A stretch of DNA of 64,000 bases from Magnolia sinica (Eukaryota; Streptophyta; Magnoliopsida; Magnoliales; Magnoliaceae): NCBI RefSeq assembly GCF_029962835.1, contig NC_080574.1, positions 24,588,001 through 24,652,000 on the forward strand, in the 5' to 3' direction. Below, piece after piece: positions 23,157-33,772 of this stretch (its first letter is position 1; every line of letters starts with the position of its first letter). The notes under the pieces were generated by a model. That model ran no database searches and had not been told where the DNA came from. It was given only the letters and a program-made list of their open reading frames with translations. Position numbers and translations under genes: made by a program.

Positions 23157-24305
23157 GTCAAAACTAGTGTTGAACGCTTTTACTTCAGGGAATTCCATTT
23201 TTGTTTTTTATTTTTAATTTTTCATAATATGTATCCATTTCAATCTATGCTTTGAGAAATAAGTGTTGGGTTGCTCGAGGGCTTGTCCACACATTTTTGT
23301 CATATCTTTCATCCCACTGACAGAATATCAAATAAGGAAACAGGTGATGGTCCAACTGGAACTGTTTGGTGGACCCACCTTAAAGTGGTCCTATACTCAA
23401 AATTCATGATCAAACGATCCTAACCTGTGATTAGCGGACGTGTTATTCATTAAATTTCGACCCTTTATCACTTATCCTTTCATTCATTAGAAAATAGAAG
23501 CACAAGAATCAAGAAATAAAGATCAAGACACACGTGGACACTCACCACGTGTCAACTCACTGTTGAGGAACCGTGACAGCATGAAGAAACAAATCAAGCA
23601 AAGTAGATACAATTGCACAATCAAGTCCAAACAAGAACAATTTGAATTTTATGTGGAAAAATCATTGCGGAAAAAAACTATGGCATAAAGCGACTGATAT
23701 ATACTATGAAAGCATAAATTAAATGAGATAGAGTGTTACTGATTCGAACAAGCCTCCAATCCACTTCACAAGTCCTAGGTATGCCCTTCAAACAAGCTTC
23801 AAAGATATTTCACAAGCCTAAGATATGCACTCCAAACTCTGATGGACAAATTAAAAATCCTCATTAGTTATATTAACCACTAAAATCTTAATTATACCTA
23901 ATATATATAATATCACAATTGGAATAGAAACCAAGTCTCATACTTACGTAAGTTTGTGTATTGCGAATCTATCAATGACATCAAACTTACGGTGATGACA
24001 TTGAGTAGCAACATTGGAATATTTCAGTAACTACTATAAAATTTTTAGATTTTTTGATTTTTTCGATGACATCGAGTATCTATCAATGACATCGAGTGGT
24101 CCGTTAATGACATAAACAAACTCTGTAATTGACAGATTTAAGACATAAACAACACTCACCAAGTATCTAGCAAGGATTTGTGCTACCAATGTCTCTCTCT
24201 TTTTTAATCTTAAAGATATGCTTGTATATGAAGAGGATACATTAATTGAGGCATGTTTATTATTCTTGGGATTCAAACACAAGAACTTCTGCTTTGCTAC
24301 CATGT
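23157..24305. repeat. 3' flank of U1, shared with U3 and U4
   Basis: Non-coding. It is near-identical to 30637-31268 and 49877-50508 up to 'cctaggtatgccctt'. It then differs from them (23788 to about 24050) and rejoins U3 at 'gatgacatcgagtatctatc', ending at 'ctttgctaccatgt'. Two G-boxes (23531-23536 and 23546-23551) face each other within 21 bases and are kept in U3 and U4. Short 'atgacatcgag' phrases repeat near 23970-24110. It probably includes the 3' UTR. Confidence 0.8.
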
Positions 24306-24389
24306 CAGACTTGCTCTAAAAGCTCGAGCCATTAGAGGATGGTGTATCAATGTATATCAAGGGACTTTAACACTCCAACAAACGATATG

Positions 24390-25635
24390 AATTCTTTGAC
24401 CATCGCTATCCATTTTCACCAAAAGCCATTCCCCGGATCTCAACCCATTTCTGTGGATGGTTCGGCCCAACAGCCGTTCCAAGTGGGGAGAACCGGTGTG
24501 GCCCGTTTCGAGCTTATTCAAGTGGTGGCCCATAGAATAGGATATACAGACATTATGCAATGAATCAGCTTAGTTTCTAAGCCAGAATTAAGACGCGTCC
24601 TATGAGCCATTTTACACCCACAGAAAAGTTGCTAATAAGCCGATTTTAATAATAGAGGTCTTCGGTCAAAATATTCTCTGAAGATGAGGTCAAAATAATT
24701 GGGCTAGGCCATGGTGATATTTCACCACCATATTTTAAGCCACAACGTGTCATCTACCATACGCAGGGCAGACTTTTGTGAGGCCCACTTTGGATGGGTC
24801 ATAGCTCGAAATTGACAATGGATTCACAGGATGAATTTGAAATAGTGATTATTTAACTTTTAACTACTCTTCAATTGATAGCTCACAGATGGATGGTGGG
24901 GATTGATCTATCATATCAGTCACTTCCAGGATTTGCTCCATCAACAATTAATGGACCACACAACTGTACGCCATGGATTGCCGTTAAAGTTTCCCACGTG
25001 TGTTGAATGGATGAGACACCATAGTTTAAACAACATAAGATGACCATCACCATAATGTTGTCGCAAATTATCAAGACAGGAGCGTTTTAAGAATCAATGA
25101 CTAAATACATGTAATTTTCCATGTTACTGTGACACAAGGAAGAAACATACGGTGTAAAAACACGGTTCGCTTTTTTGCCACTGAATTGAAAAGACTTATG
25201 ATAGAGTCGTTTCTACCGTAATAAGTTTATAAATCCCCCATCTACCATCCACCTGGCCTGTTAGATGAAGGATCAGGACCGTCCAACTATATGCCTATGA
25301 CTCATAAACCATACTATTGTAAAAATATGAGCCGTCCCTTACTCAAATTTTCCTTATGCATATGAAGGCCCACCAATTAAACGTTCGGGAAACATCCTCT
25401 CTTTTCTTTCTTTTTTTTTTGGCCTTTTTACGCATGAGCCATCCATGGTAGGGTGCACCAGATGTACAGTCCGGATTGGCTGTGGACCCTTCCAGTTAGA
25501 TGGCACAAGGATCTGTATACCATATTATGATATGAACGTCTCCACCCTATAATTTCCGTAATAACGTACCGACCAAGATCGAAACAAGCGGCCATTTGAG
25601 AAGTTCAAACAACTAGCAACCAGCCAGCTGATTTA

Positions 25636-25637
<2 letters not shown>
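24390..25637. repeat. Diverged 5' region of unit U2
   Basis: Recognisable homologue of 21450-22500. Shared text includes 'aatttgaaatagtgattatt', 'gaatggatgagacacc' and 'aggatctgtataccatatta'. It is much more diverged than the U1/U4 pair, so U2 is an older duplicate. It retains the G-box at 24995-25000. No independent gene is present. Confidence 0.7.
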
Positions 25638-25695
<58 letters not shown>

Positions 25696-25792
25696 ACACA
25701 CACACAGACTTATAAATACAAACCAAAAATCCCCTCTCTCAAACAAAGATCTCCATTCCCATCTTCTTTGCTAAGTGTTTTCTATCAACTTA

Positions 25793-25860
<68 letters not shown>
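25638..25860 (+). promoter_or_regulatory. U2 core promoter and leader
   Basis: (CT)n at about 25639-25692, a short CA tract, TATAAATA at 25711-25718, and (GA)n at about 25799-25858 ending at the ATG. The same design as U1 despite divergence elsewhere, so the layout predates the U1/U2 split. Confidence 0.7.
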
Positions 25861-25862
<2 letters not shown>

Positions 25863-26277
25863 GAGTGTAGAACTGTTAGATGGCGCCACCATCCGCGCAT
25901 TCGTGGAGGACGAGCAAGCCTTCAATGTCTCCGTTGATGACCGTTTCAGAAGCCTCGACACAGACCACGATGATCTCCTATCCTACACAGAGATGATGGA
26001 GGAGCTAAAGAGTCTTAGGGTCCTAGAGACCCACTTTGGCATTGACGTTGTGGAATCGAATCCTGATGAGATTGCACTCATCTACCGTTCCCTTTTCATC
26101 CAGTTCGATCATGACCGCAACGGGTCCGTCGACTTGGAAGAGTTTCGGGCGGAGACTAAGAAGATGATGCTTGCAATGGCAAATGGGCTGGGATTCTTGC
26201 CTGTTCAGATGGTTTTGGAAGAGGATAGCTTCTTCAAGAAAGCCGTCGAAAGGGAATCAAGCGTGCTCTCTGCTTGA
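25861..26277 (+). CDS. EF-hand Ca2+-binding protein, copy U2
   Basis: An intact 138-residue intronless frame, clearly a diverged paralogue of U1 (for example Q19, D26-D27-R28, V63, N67, I80, K101, F125 and a different C-terminus, SSVLSA). The second loop (83-94, DHDRNGSVDLEE) is canonical. The first loop (33-44, DTDHDDLLSYTE) has aspartate in place of the near-invariant glycine at position 6. In EF-hand proteins that glycine allows the turn, so weaker Ca2+ binding at loop 1 is expected by family knowledge, not shown. The promoter is intact and no stop is seen, so it may be an active, functionally shifted copy. Confidence 0.88.
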
Positions 26278-26979
26278 GAACTTTTGCTTGCCACAAGTTC
26301 TTCAATTTTGCATGTTGCATGTGTGCCAGTTTCCTATCTTTGCACTACGTTCTGTTTAAGTTTTTTCTTTTCTATTCTTTTCTTTTTTGCTTTTGTACGT
26401 GAAAGTGAGAAAACGTATCTTTTGTAGTGTGGTTTCTACTTCTGGGGAGATTTTTACATATTGAGGTTTATATTAGGATATCATTGGAAAAATCTCACCA
26501 AATATAATAATATTTTAAGTTAATTTATAAATTTTGAAAAAAGAAATTACTTTCTTTTCTTTTTTTTTTTTTTTTACCATTTTCCGAGTTCAAAATCTCG
26601 TCGTGTAATCTATTTATCACGGTTATTATCATAATATTTTCAAATGGCCATTCTCTATATATGGAATAGTAGGATTCATGCGGTTGACCCCAGTTAATTT
26701 AATTTGAGATAAGGCTTAGACGATGATGATTACTACAAATGGCATTAGACCACTGTCCGGATCGCAGTCCGGACCGATGATGAGCAATCAAGCATGCCAT
26801 GGCTACGCTGATTTTCGACAGTCTATACGCCTCCAGCATCAGCTTACTGCTTTTTTCAAACGAAAATGCTAATGTAACTCGTGTTGGTATCATGGCTCAA
26901 ATCGCGACTCAACTTGGAACGTATGACTCACTATATGCTTTTAACCATCCATTCGGTGGCCGAAAATTAGATTGTTAGA
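26278..26979. other. No gene seen
   Basis: 3' region of U2, unrelated to the 3' flanks of U1 and U3, then AT-rich spacer with a poly-T run near 26559-26575. No element ends were recognised. Confidence 0.5.
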
Positions 26980-27420
26980 GTGGATTGCCTGCCAAAGGAA
27001 GCTAGGTGGAGGCGACTATGATGCTTGGAAGAAATCCACCCCGTCCATACGTTTTTGCCAGATCATACAAAGGCCCAAAAGTGAGGCAGATTCAAAACCC
27101 AAGTGGGCTACATAACAGGAAATAGTGAGGATTGAACGGCGACATTCGTGGGTCCACAGAAGTTTCGGATCAGGCTAATATTTTTGTATTTTCAGTTCAT
27201 CCAAGTAAGAATGACCTTGTGAACCGTATGGATGGCATATAAACATCAAGGTCGACCCCTCGAGGTTTCAACGATAGCCATTTTATTACCCACTTTTTCT
27301 TGTCGCACGGCCCACTTGAGTTTTGGATCTGCCTCATTTTTTGGCCTATGGACGGGGTGGACTTCTCACAGACATCAAAATGGACCCCACTTAGCTTCCC
27401 ATCGCGGGAAACTAATCCAC
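26980..27420. mobile_element. MITE, GGGCCCAC superfamily (variant)
   Basis: Inverted ends: GTGGATT then GGAAGCTAGGTGG on the left; CCCACTTAGCTTCC then AATCCAC on the right. Inner text resembles the 1110-1622 element. Non-coding. Confidence 0.65.
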
Positions 27421-27579
27421 GTCCTTGATTGACCTATGTGATTTAGATATATGACTCATTCACAATGGGACCACAATTTGAATGGTCTGGATTGCTCTAC
27501 GTCAGTGCATCGTACGAGGAGGCTCAGTCACCATCTTTTTTTTTTTTTAATGGTGCAAGACTAACATAGGTGTTTAGCC

Positions 27580-28088
27580 GGGAAGCGGATTGTGTAATGA
27601 GTAAACTCTGTGGGCCCACCGTGCATTATGTATTTTATCGACTCAGTCCATCCATTTTACCTGATAATTTTAAGCCTTGAGCCCAAAACTGAAGTACATA
27701 CAATGCTCAAATGGACCACACCACAGGAAACAATGTGAATTGAACGCCTACCGCTGAAAAATCCTTGGGGCTAAAGAAGTTTTCGATCAAGCTGATATTT
27801 GTGTTTTCCCTTCATCCATCCATGGCTGTGTGATCTTATGAACAGGTTGGATGACAAATAAACATCACTGTAGCCCCTGGGAAGGTTTCAACGGTGGAAA
27901 TCATTATTCCCACTGTTTTATGTGGTGTGAGAGCTTTCGATATGCTACAATTTTGGGCTCAACCCCTAAAATGATATGAAAAAACGGGTGGACAGCGTGG
28001 ATAAACCACATACATTCACGGTGGAACCAACAGAGTTTACTCAGTGCGATAAAAGCGTAGTGAGTTACTCAACACAAAATCCGATTTC
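27580..28088. mobile_element. MITE, GGGCCCAC family
   Basis: Left end GGAAGCGGATTGTGTAATGA then GTAAACTCTG. The right end, read inverted, gives GAAATCGGATTTTGTG, GAGTAACTC and GAGTAAACTCTG. Inner arms carry 'gtgggcccaccgtgc' and its inverse. A short open frame spans its right arm but is not coding. Confidence 0.7.
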
Positions 28089-28349
28089 GTACCGTCGAGG
28101 CACACAATTGATTGATTGTTCCAGCCTGATCTCTGGGCTCCAGAACAAATTCCGGGGCCCACCCCACAAACGGCCTGGATTAAATCTCGTTGGTAGTTTT
28201 AGCCGGCTCATATTCTAAAATTCTTTCACTGGGACTGTTGAATTCAAAACACGGCACCAGCTTTCAAGAGAAGAGTATTCACCATGAATGCTTCCTTGCG
28301 ACGATTTAGCTTCTTCGGGTGGCAACAAGCCGGGCCGCTGGGTTGACCA

Positions 28350-28785
28350 AGGGATGCGTCACCAAGTTCTATGGGCCCCACCATGATCCATGTGTCATAT
28401 CCACACCGTTTATCCATTTTGAGTGATCATTCTAAGGCATGGCCCCCAAAACGAGACAGATCCAAAGCTCAAGTGGACGGCACCACAGAAAGCAGTGGGA
28501 ATTAAACGCCTACCATTGATCACTTCTTGGGGGCCACAGGTTTTAAATCAAGCTTGTATTTGTCTTTTCCCTTCATCCAGATCTGTGTGACCTTATGAAC
28601 AGGTTGGATGGCAAATAAACGTCATTGTGGGCCCTAGGAAGGCTTCACTGTTTTTTATGGTGTGGTCCATTTGAGCATTGGATCTGACTCATTTTTTAGG
28701 TCCATGCCTTGAAATGATCTCACAAAATGGATGGACGGCGTGGATATAACACATACATAATGGTAGATCCCACAGAGAACAAGCC
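28350..28785. mobile_element. MITE, GGGCCCAC family
   Basis: Left arm with 'tatgggccccaccatgatcc', right arm with 'catacataatggtagatccc' inverted. Interior text closely matches the 27580 element. Three family members therefore lie within 1.8 kb. Confidence 0.65.
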
Positions 28786-30017
28786 CGTTATTATGTTAAT
28801 CGGCATGGTTCGGCCTGAAATCAAAGACCCAATTCAGAATGGGTTAGAGATGGGCCATAATGGAATGTTAAGGCCCAATAATTAAACGGGTAATACGATG
28901 GGGTCTCCAATTTGGACTCTGGTTTAGTTGGGCCAAATATCTAGAAATTTCATTATATTTTGCACCGAATTAGACTGATTAATCATGATATATTATGATA
29001 TTTGGTGTAACCAAACACACCCTAAACAAATTTCAATTTGGGAAAGGGAACAATAAATGAATTAGAAAACTACTACAATGAAAGAGGAATCTATCTTTGG
29101 AAACTATTTTCTCCTAAATGATCCAACTGTGGACCAGAGATCATGCGGCCCAAGTTGGTCAAACAGTCCATCCATATAGTCCAATAGCATAGTTCAAAAT
29201 CCCTAAAACCCGACTCGTTTTGAGGTTCGGTCAGGTTGGGTCGACTCAAAGACTCGCCTGACTCAGGCAGAAATTTGGTAGTTATAAAATAAATAGAAGA
29301 AAAAAAAAAACTAAGATTAGGATAATGGAGAAAAAACAACATCGCACCTGAGTAGGTCCTGATAATGTATGCTGCTTCTCTCAAGGTGGGACCCACTTGA
29401 TGGATGGCCTGAATCTCACACAGGCATGCCACATGGGCACATCAAGCTGTGCGGGGAGGGCTGCGATCTACATGACTCTGAAATTAACAGACTTCTGGTA
29501 CATAAGTGTTTCCGATGATTTATTTAACATGAAATAAAATCAGCTGGGGTAAACATGATGCATTGATTAGAAAATTTGGATTACCATTAATTTTCCTTCT
29601 TACATTAGGAAAGCATGAACTTACATATTTCAAGCAAGCGACTATTGCTGAAACCATTGTTTCAATTTCTGAAAGGTCACAGGCTTGGACGCAGCAGAAT
29701 ACTGACATCCATTCCGGTACCCTCTTCACTAATGCATTTGGCCTCATCTGCAGGAGACAGGAAGAGAAGTCATTCCAAAATAACATGCACCCATATGATT
29801 GCAATTCAATTTGATATAGCACGAAAATGCACCCTAATTGTAGTAATCATTCCTAATCATTAAAACTGAATGTTTGCAATTCAATTCACTTATGCATCCA
29901 AATATACGCTTGAATATTCCATTATTCCTACAGTTTTCTTGCCATCTCAAAGAAATTGAATTAATAGTTGCAGTTCAATTCAATAGTGCGCGCCAACACA
30001 GCCACTAATCATGAATA

Positions 30018-30021
<4 letters not shown>
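28786..30021. other. No gene seen
   Basis: Spacer between the MITE cluster and U3. Open frames near 29091-29863 overlap on opposite strands and show no domain. A TIR-like end GGCTGTGTTGGCGCGC is readable on the minus strand near 29988-30003, but no partner end was found. Confidence 0.5.
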
Positions 30022-30076
<55 letters not shown>

Positions 30077-30147
30077 TATAAATACGAACCCAAAATCCCC
30101 TCCCTCAAAACAAAATCTTCGTTCTCACCTTCTTAGCTACTTACATT

Positions 30148-30219
<72 letters not shown>
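30022..30219 (+). promoter_or_regulatory. U3 core promoter and leader; duplication starts in (CT)n
   Basis: (CT)n from 30022 to about 30074, TATAAATA at 30077-30084, (GA)n from 30150 to 30217. Upstream of the CT tract there is no similarity to U1, U2 or U4, so the duplicated block begins inside the microsatellite. U3 therefore lacks the upstream G-box block. Confidence 0.75.
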
Positions 30220-30221
<2 letters not shown>

Positions 30222-30636
30222 GAGTGTAGAAGTGTTAGATGGCGCCACCATCCGTGCATTTGTGGAGGACGAGCTTGCCTTCAATGTCTCCGTCAACAAC
30301 CATTTCGCAAGCCTCGACATAGACCACGACGGTCTCCTATCCTACACAGAGATGATGAAAGAGCTAAAGAGTCTTAGGGTCCTAGAGACCCACTTCGGCA
30401 TTGACTTTGTGGAGTCAAGTCCTGATGAGATTGCACTCCTCTACCGTTCCCTCTTCCTCCAGTTCGATCACGACCACAATGGGACCGTGGACTTGGAAGA
30501 GTTCCGGGCAGAGACTAAAGAGATGATGCTTGCTATGGCGAATGGGTTAGGATTCTTGCCTGTTCAGATGGTGTTGGAAGAGGATAGCTTCCTCAAGAAA
30601 GCCGTTGAAAGGGAATCTAACATGGTCGCTGCTTAA
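30220..30636 (+). CDS. EF-hand Ca2+-binding protein, copy U3
   Basis: An intact 138-residue frame, identical in protein to U4 and one residue from U1 (L74 in place of I74). Both EF loops (33-44 and 83-94) are canonical. The DNA shares 'gagtcaagtcc' and 'gcactcctctacc' with U4, against 'gagtcgagtcc' and 'gcactcatctacc' in U1. It has only the CT/TATA/GA core promoter, so expression may differ from U1, or it may depend on new upstream DNA. Confidence 0.85.
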
Positions 30637-31813
30637 GTCAAAACTAGTGTTGAACGCTTATACATCAGGGAATTCCAATTTTGTTTTTTATTTTTAATTT
30701 TTCATAATATGTATCCATTTCAATCTATGCTTTGAGAAATAAGTGTTGGGTTGCTCGAGGGCTTGTCCACACATTTTTGTCATATCTTTCATCCCACTGA
30801 CAGAATATCAAATAAGGAAACAGGTGATGGTCCAACTGGAACTGTTTGGTGGACCCACCTTAAAGTGGTCCTATACTCAAAATTCATGATCAAACGATCC
30901 TAACCTGTGATTAGCGGACGTGTTATTCATTAAATTTCGACCCTTTATCACTTATCCTTTCATTCATTAGAAAATAGAAGCACAAGAATCAAGAAATAAA
31001 GATCAAGACACACGTGGACACTCACCACGTGTCAACTCACTGTTGAGGAACCGTGACAGCATGAAGAAACAAATCAAGCAAAGTAGATACAATTGCACAA
31101 TCAAGTCCAAACAAGAACAATTTGAATTTTATGTGGAAAAATCATTGCGGAAAAAAACTATGGCATAAAGCGACTGATATATACTATGAAAGCATAAATT
31201 AAATGAGATAGAGTGTTACTGATTCGAACAAGCCTCCAATCCACTTCACAAGTCCTAGGTATGCCCTTGAAACCCTTAATAATGAATTAAAAAGTCATTT
31301 CTATTCTTCTATGCTACTCTCAAATCTTGATTACACATGATCTATAAAGTATCACAATTGGAGTAGGAAACAAATTGCACACTTACACAACTCTACGGGC
31401 ACGCTCGATGTGACTTTTGACGGCATCGACATCCCATTGAAAACCTCATCAAAACTTCTTCAATGACATTGAGTAGCAATGAAAACCTCAGTGGCATCAA
31501 AACTTCTTTGATGACATTGAGTAGCAATAATAAAATGTTCCAGCAACCAATATTAGATTTTTGAATTTTTTTGATGAAATCGAGTATCTATCAATGACAT
31601 CGAGTGGTCCGTTAATGACATAAACAAACTCTGTAATTGACAGATTTAAGACATAAACAACACTCACCAAGTATCTAGCAAGGATTTGTGCTACCAATGT
31701 CTCTCTCTTTTTTAATCTTAAAGATATGCTTGTATATGAAGAGGATACATTAATTGAGGCATGTTTATTATTCTTGGGATTCAAACACAAGAACTTCTGC
31801 TTTGCTACCATGT
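30637..31813. repeat. 3' flank of U3
   Basis: Shares 'gaaacccttaataatgaatt' onward with U4 (50508-50743) and rejoins U1 text at 31563-31813. A direct repeat, 'gatgacattgagtagcaat', occurs near 31456 and 31510 and one copy of it is missing in U4. The G-box pair lies at 31011-31016 and 31026-31031. Homology to U1 ends at 31813, where the CACTA-like hairpin begins. Confidence 0.8.
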
Positions 31814-31814
31814 T

Positions 31815-31910
31815 TGGAGTCTTTAGCTACGGATATAAACCGTAAGTATATTACTATGGATTAAATCCGTAGCTAAAGACTCCAATCATCCGTAGCCTTT
31901 GCTCGTATTG
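31815..31910. repeat. CACTA-like subterminal hairpin, left end
   Basis: TGGAGTCTTTAGCTACGGAT (31815-31834) is perfectly inverted at 31865-31884 with a 30-base loop, followed by another CCGTAGCC. 'TAGCTACGGAT...ATCCGTAGCTA' palindromes of this kind are typical of subterminal repeats of plant CACTA (En/Spm) transposons. The terminal CACTA motif itself is not seen, so the extreme end is missing or unrecognised. Confidence 0.6.
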
Positions 31911-31924
31911 ATGGTCTCTTAGAA

Positions 31925-32208
31925 GTTCTACGGGGGGCCCTCCACAATTTTTGTGTTCAATCTAATCCGTCCATCCATTTTGACAAATCATTTTAATGCG
32001 TTAGCTCAAAAATTAGATAAAGTTAAAGCTTAAGTGGACCACACCATAGGAAACAATGGAGATTAAGCGCCTTTTGTTGATTTGTGGTGTGGTCCATGTG
32101 AGTCTTCTATTTGCCTCATTTTTTGGGATAAATCCCTAAATAATTCTTTGAATTGAATGGAAGGCATAGCTAAATGACATACGTCATGGTGGGCCACACG
32201 GAACCCCT
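31925..32208. mobile_element. Short MITE, GGGCCCAC family
   Basis: 'gggggccctccacaattttt' on the left and 'cgtcatggtgggccacacgg' inverted on the right. About 280 bases, shorter than its relatives, apparently through loss of the middle. Confidence 0.55.
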
Positions 32209-32214
32209 AACATG

Positions 32215-32650
32215 ACCGTTCATCTCAATTTGGCGGCCGCGCGCACAAAAAACAAAAGAGCCCGCCCGCCCGCTGCATTTTTCATTCTCGCGCCCACCTC
32301 TCTCTCTATCTTCTCTCGCTCCTTTCTCTCTATCTTCTCCCCACTTCTCTCTCTCGCTCCCTGCCCATCCTTGACTGCGTGAGGGACTCGTTCTAACGGC
32401 TCCACTTCTCTCTCTCACGACCTCCCTCTGTCTCTCTGAAGCTCACTTGAATTAGATTCACGAAGGCGAGGTATTTTTTTTCTCTCTCTCTCTCTCAATC
32501 TCTCTCAATCTCAAGGTTGATTTATGAATTTGGGGATTTAATAATTTATGGATTTCCAATTCGAATGTGGACCCTCATTTAGGGATTTGGGATTTTAGGG
32601 CTTACAGATTTGAATGTGGACCCTGAATTTGGGTTTTTTTGATTTTACAA
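32215..32650 (+). promoter_or_regulatory. GC- and CT-rich stretch resembling a captured gene 5' end
   Basis: A GC-rich start (near 32233, 'ggcggccgcgcgcac') is followed by CT-rich text typical of plant 5' leaders. Then comes 'gaaggcgaggtatttttttt', which looks like a leader exon ending at a GT donor, and a T/G-rich stretch like a first intron. It stands out from its AT-rich surroundings. Inference: a gene promoter and first exon carried inside the putative CACTA element. No coding exon was recognised after it. Confidence 0.35.
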
Positions 32651-32728
32651 ATTGGGGATTTGGGGATTTGGGGATTTTGTTTCATGGGCCGTCGATATTG
32701 TGAAGGAAACATTGATGGACCTTTTAGA

Positions 32729-33772
32729 TTATGAAGAAAATGTTGAATCAATGGTTTTGTCGAATTTCAAGAACATCGAACGGTTAACAGCAAGTTTTTT
32801 TTTCAGCATCTGCATACTCACGCATCGAAGCACTCTCTCACTATCTAGTTCTATGCTTGCCTGTTCAGAACTCACAATGCTTTCCACCAACTTTCCATCT
32901 GATTCCATGGCCTTCTCATTTAGAACAACATCGATCCCAGTAGCTAGATCGATATTTTTGCATTTCGTGTCTCCACCCACATCTGAAGTAGAATGAGTGA
33001 CCATTTGAATTTGATCAACCTCATTGGTCATCACCTTTTCTATGTTCCCTACAGCTGTTTGAGTTTGATTAACCTCATCCATCACTTTCTCTTCCATCTC
33101 CACTGCAGCCAAGTTACCACCGTCTCCTGCAGCAGCTGTCAAGGGATGACCAACTTGCTTGATGGGAAGAGCATCTCGGTTTTGGCCTTCTGAAACAGAG
33201 GAATGATCCTCAACCAGTAACTTAGATTCAACATAACTATTACTATTTGCTGCAGTATGTTCTTCACCTACAGCTTCAACATGGTTTCCTAAATCACAAG
33301 CTTTATCTTCCTCTACAACTTGAACATCATTTCTAGAATCACCTGCTGGATGATCAACTGGCATCTTCTCCTCCCTAGTCATTGAATTCAGAATGGCAGT
33401 CCCATTAAGACCCATGTCAACTTGAAAAGGAATAGAGGGATTTTCGACCAAAGCGCCTATCAGGTTGTCGCTACTCCCAACAGGGAACTGATCTCCACTA
33501 GCATTAATCTCTTTGTGATTCTCACTGTCTAACAGAGTCGCCTTTTCCTCATTCACAGTGGCAGCACCATTATCAGACAGGCTCATATTCATGCTAGTAA
33601 CAAACATGAAATTAAAATTTAGATCGGGTAACACAGACCTTGTTAATTCCACAAGCGTACACACAGCCCCTCTACAAGCTGCCACATCTCTCAAATTGGC
33701 ATGTGTGCCAAACAAGAAATCCCCCATCAGGTGGGCTTGCTCGTGTATATGCTCTATCACCAAAATAGGCAT
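32729..33772 (-). pseudogene. Acidic 347-codon ORF, probably a captured gene fragment
   Basis: The longest open frame in the window. I recognise no domain. Residues 1 to about 57 overlap DNA resembling a dispersed 'cacctgatgggggatttc' repeat, so the genuine part probably starts near M60 (about 33595). From there it is rich in Asp, Glu, Val, Asn and Ser, without membrane or signal segments, as in disordered regions of plant nuclear proteins. Two near repeats, EEKVMDEVNQTQTAV and IEKVMTNEVDQIQMV, lie in its second half. It runs opposite to the helicase and methyltransferase scraps that follow. No promoter or partner exons were identified. A long exon of a larger host gene captured by a transposon is the best guess. 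Confidence 0.4.

Noticed and set aside
23970-24110. Short repeated 'atgacatcgag' phrases as a possible CRISPR-like array
   Set aside because: Repeats are imperfect and irregularly spaced, and the genome is a plant.
24034-24303. 89-codon minus-strand frame shared with U3 (31497-31811)
   Set aside because: Shared by duplication; the protein is low-complexity and the two copies differ by an indel without coding pressure.
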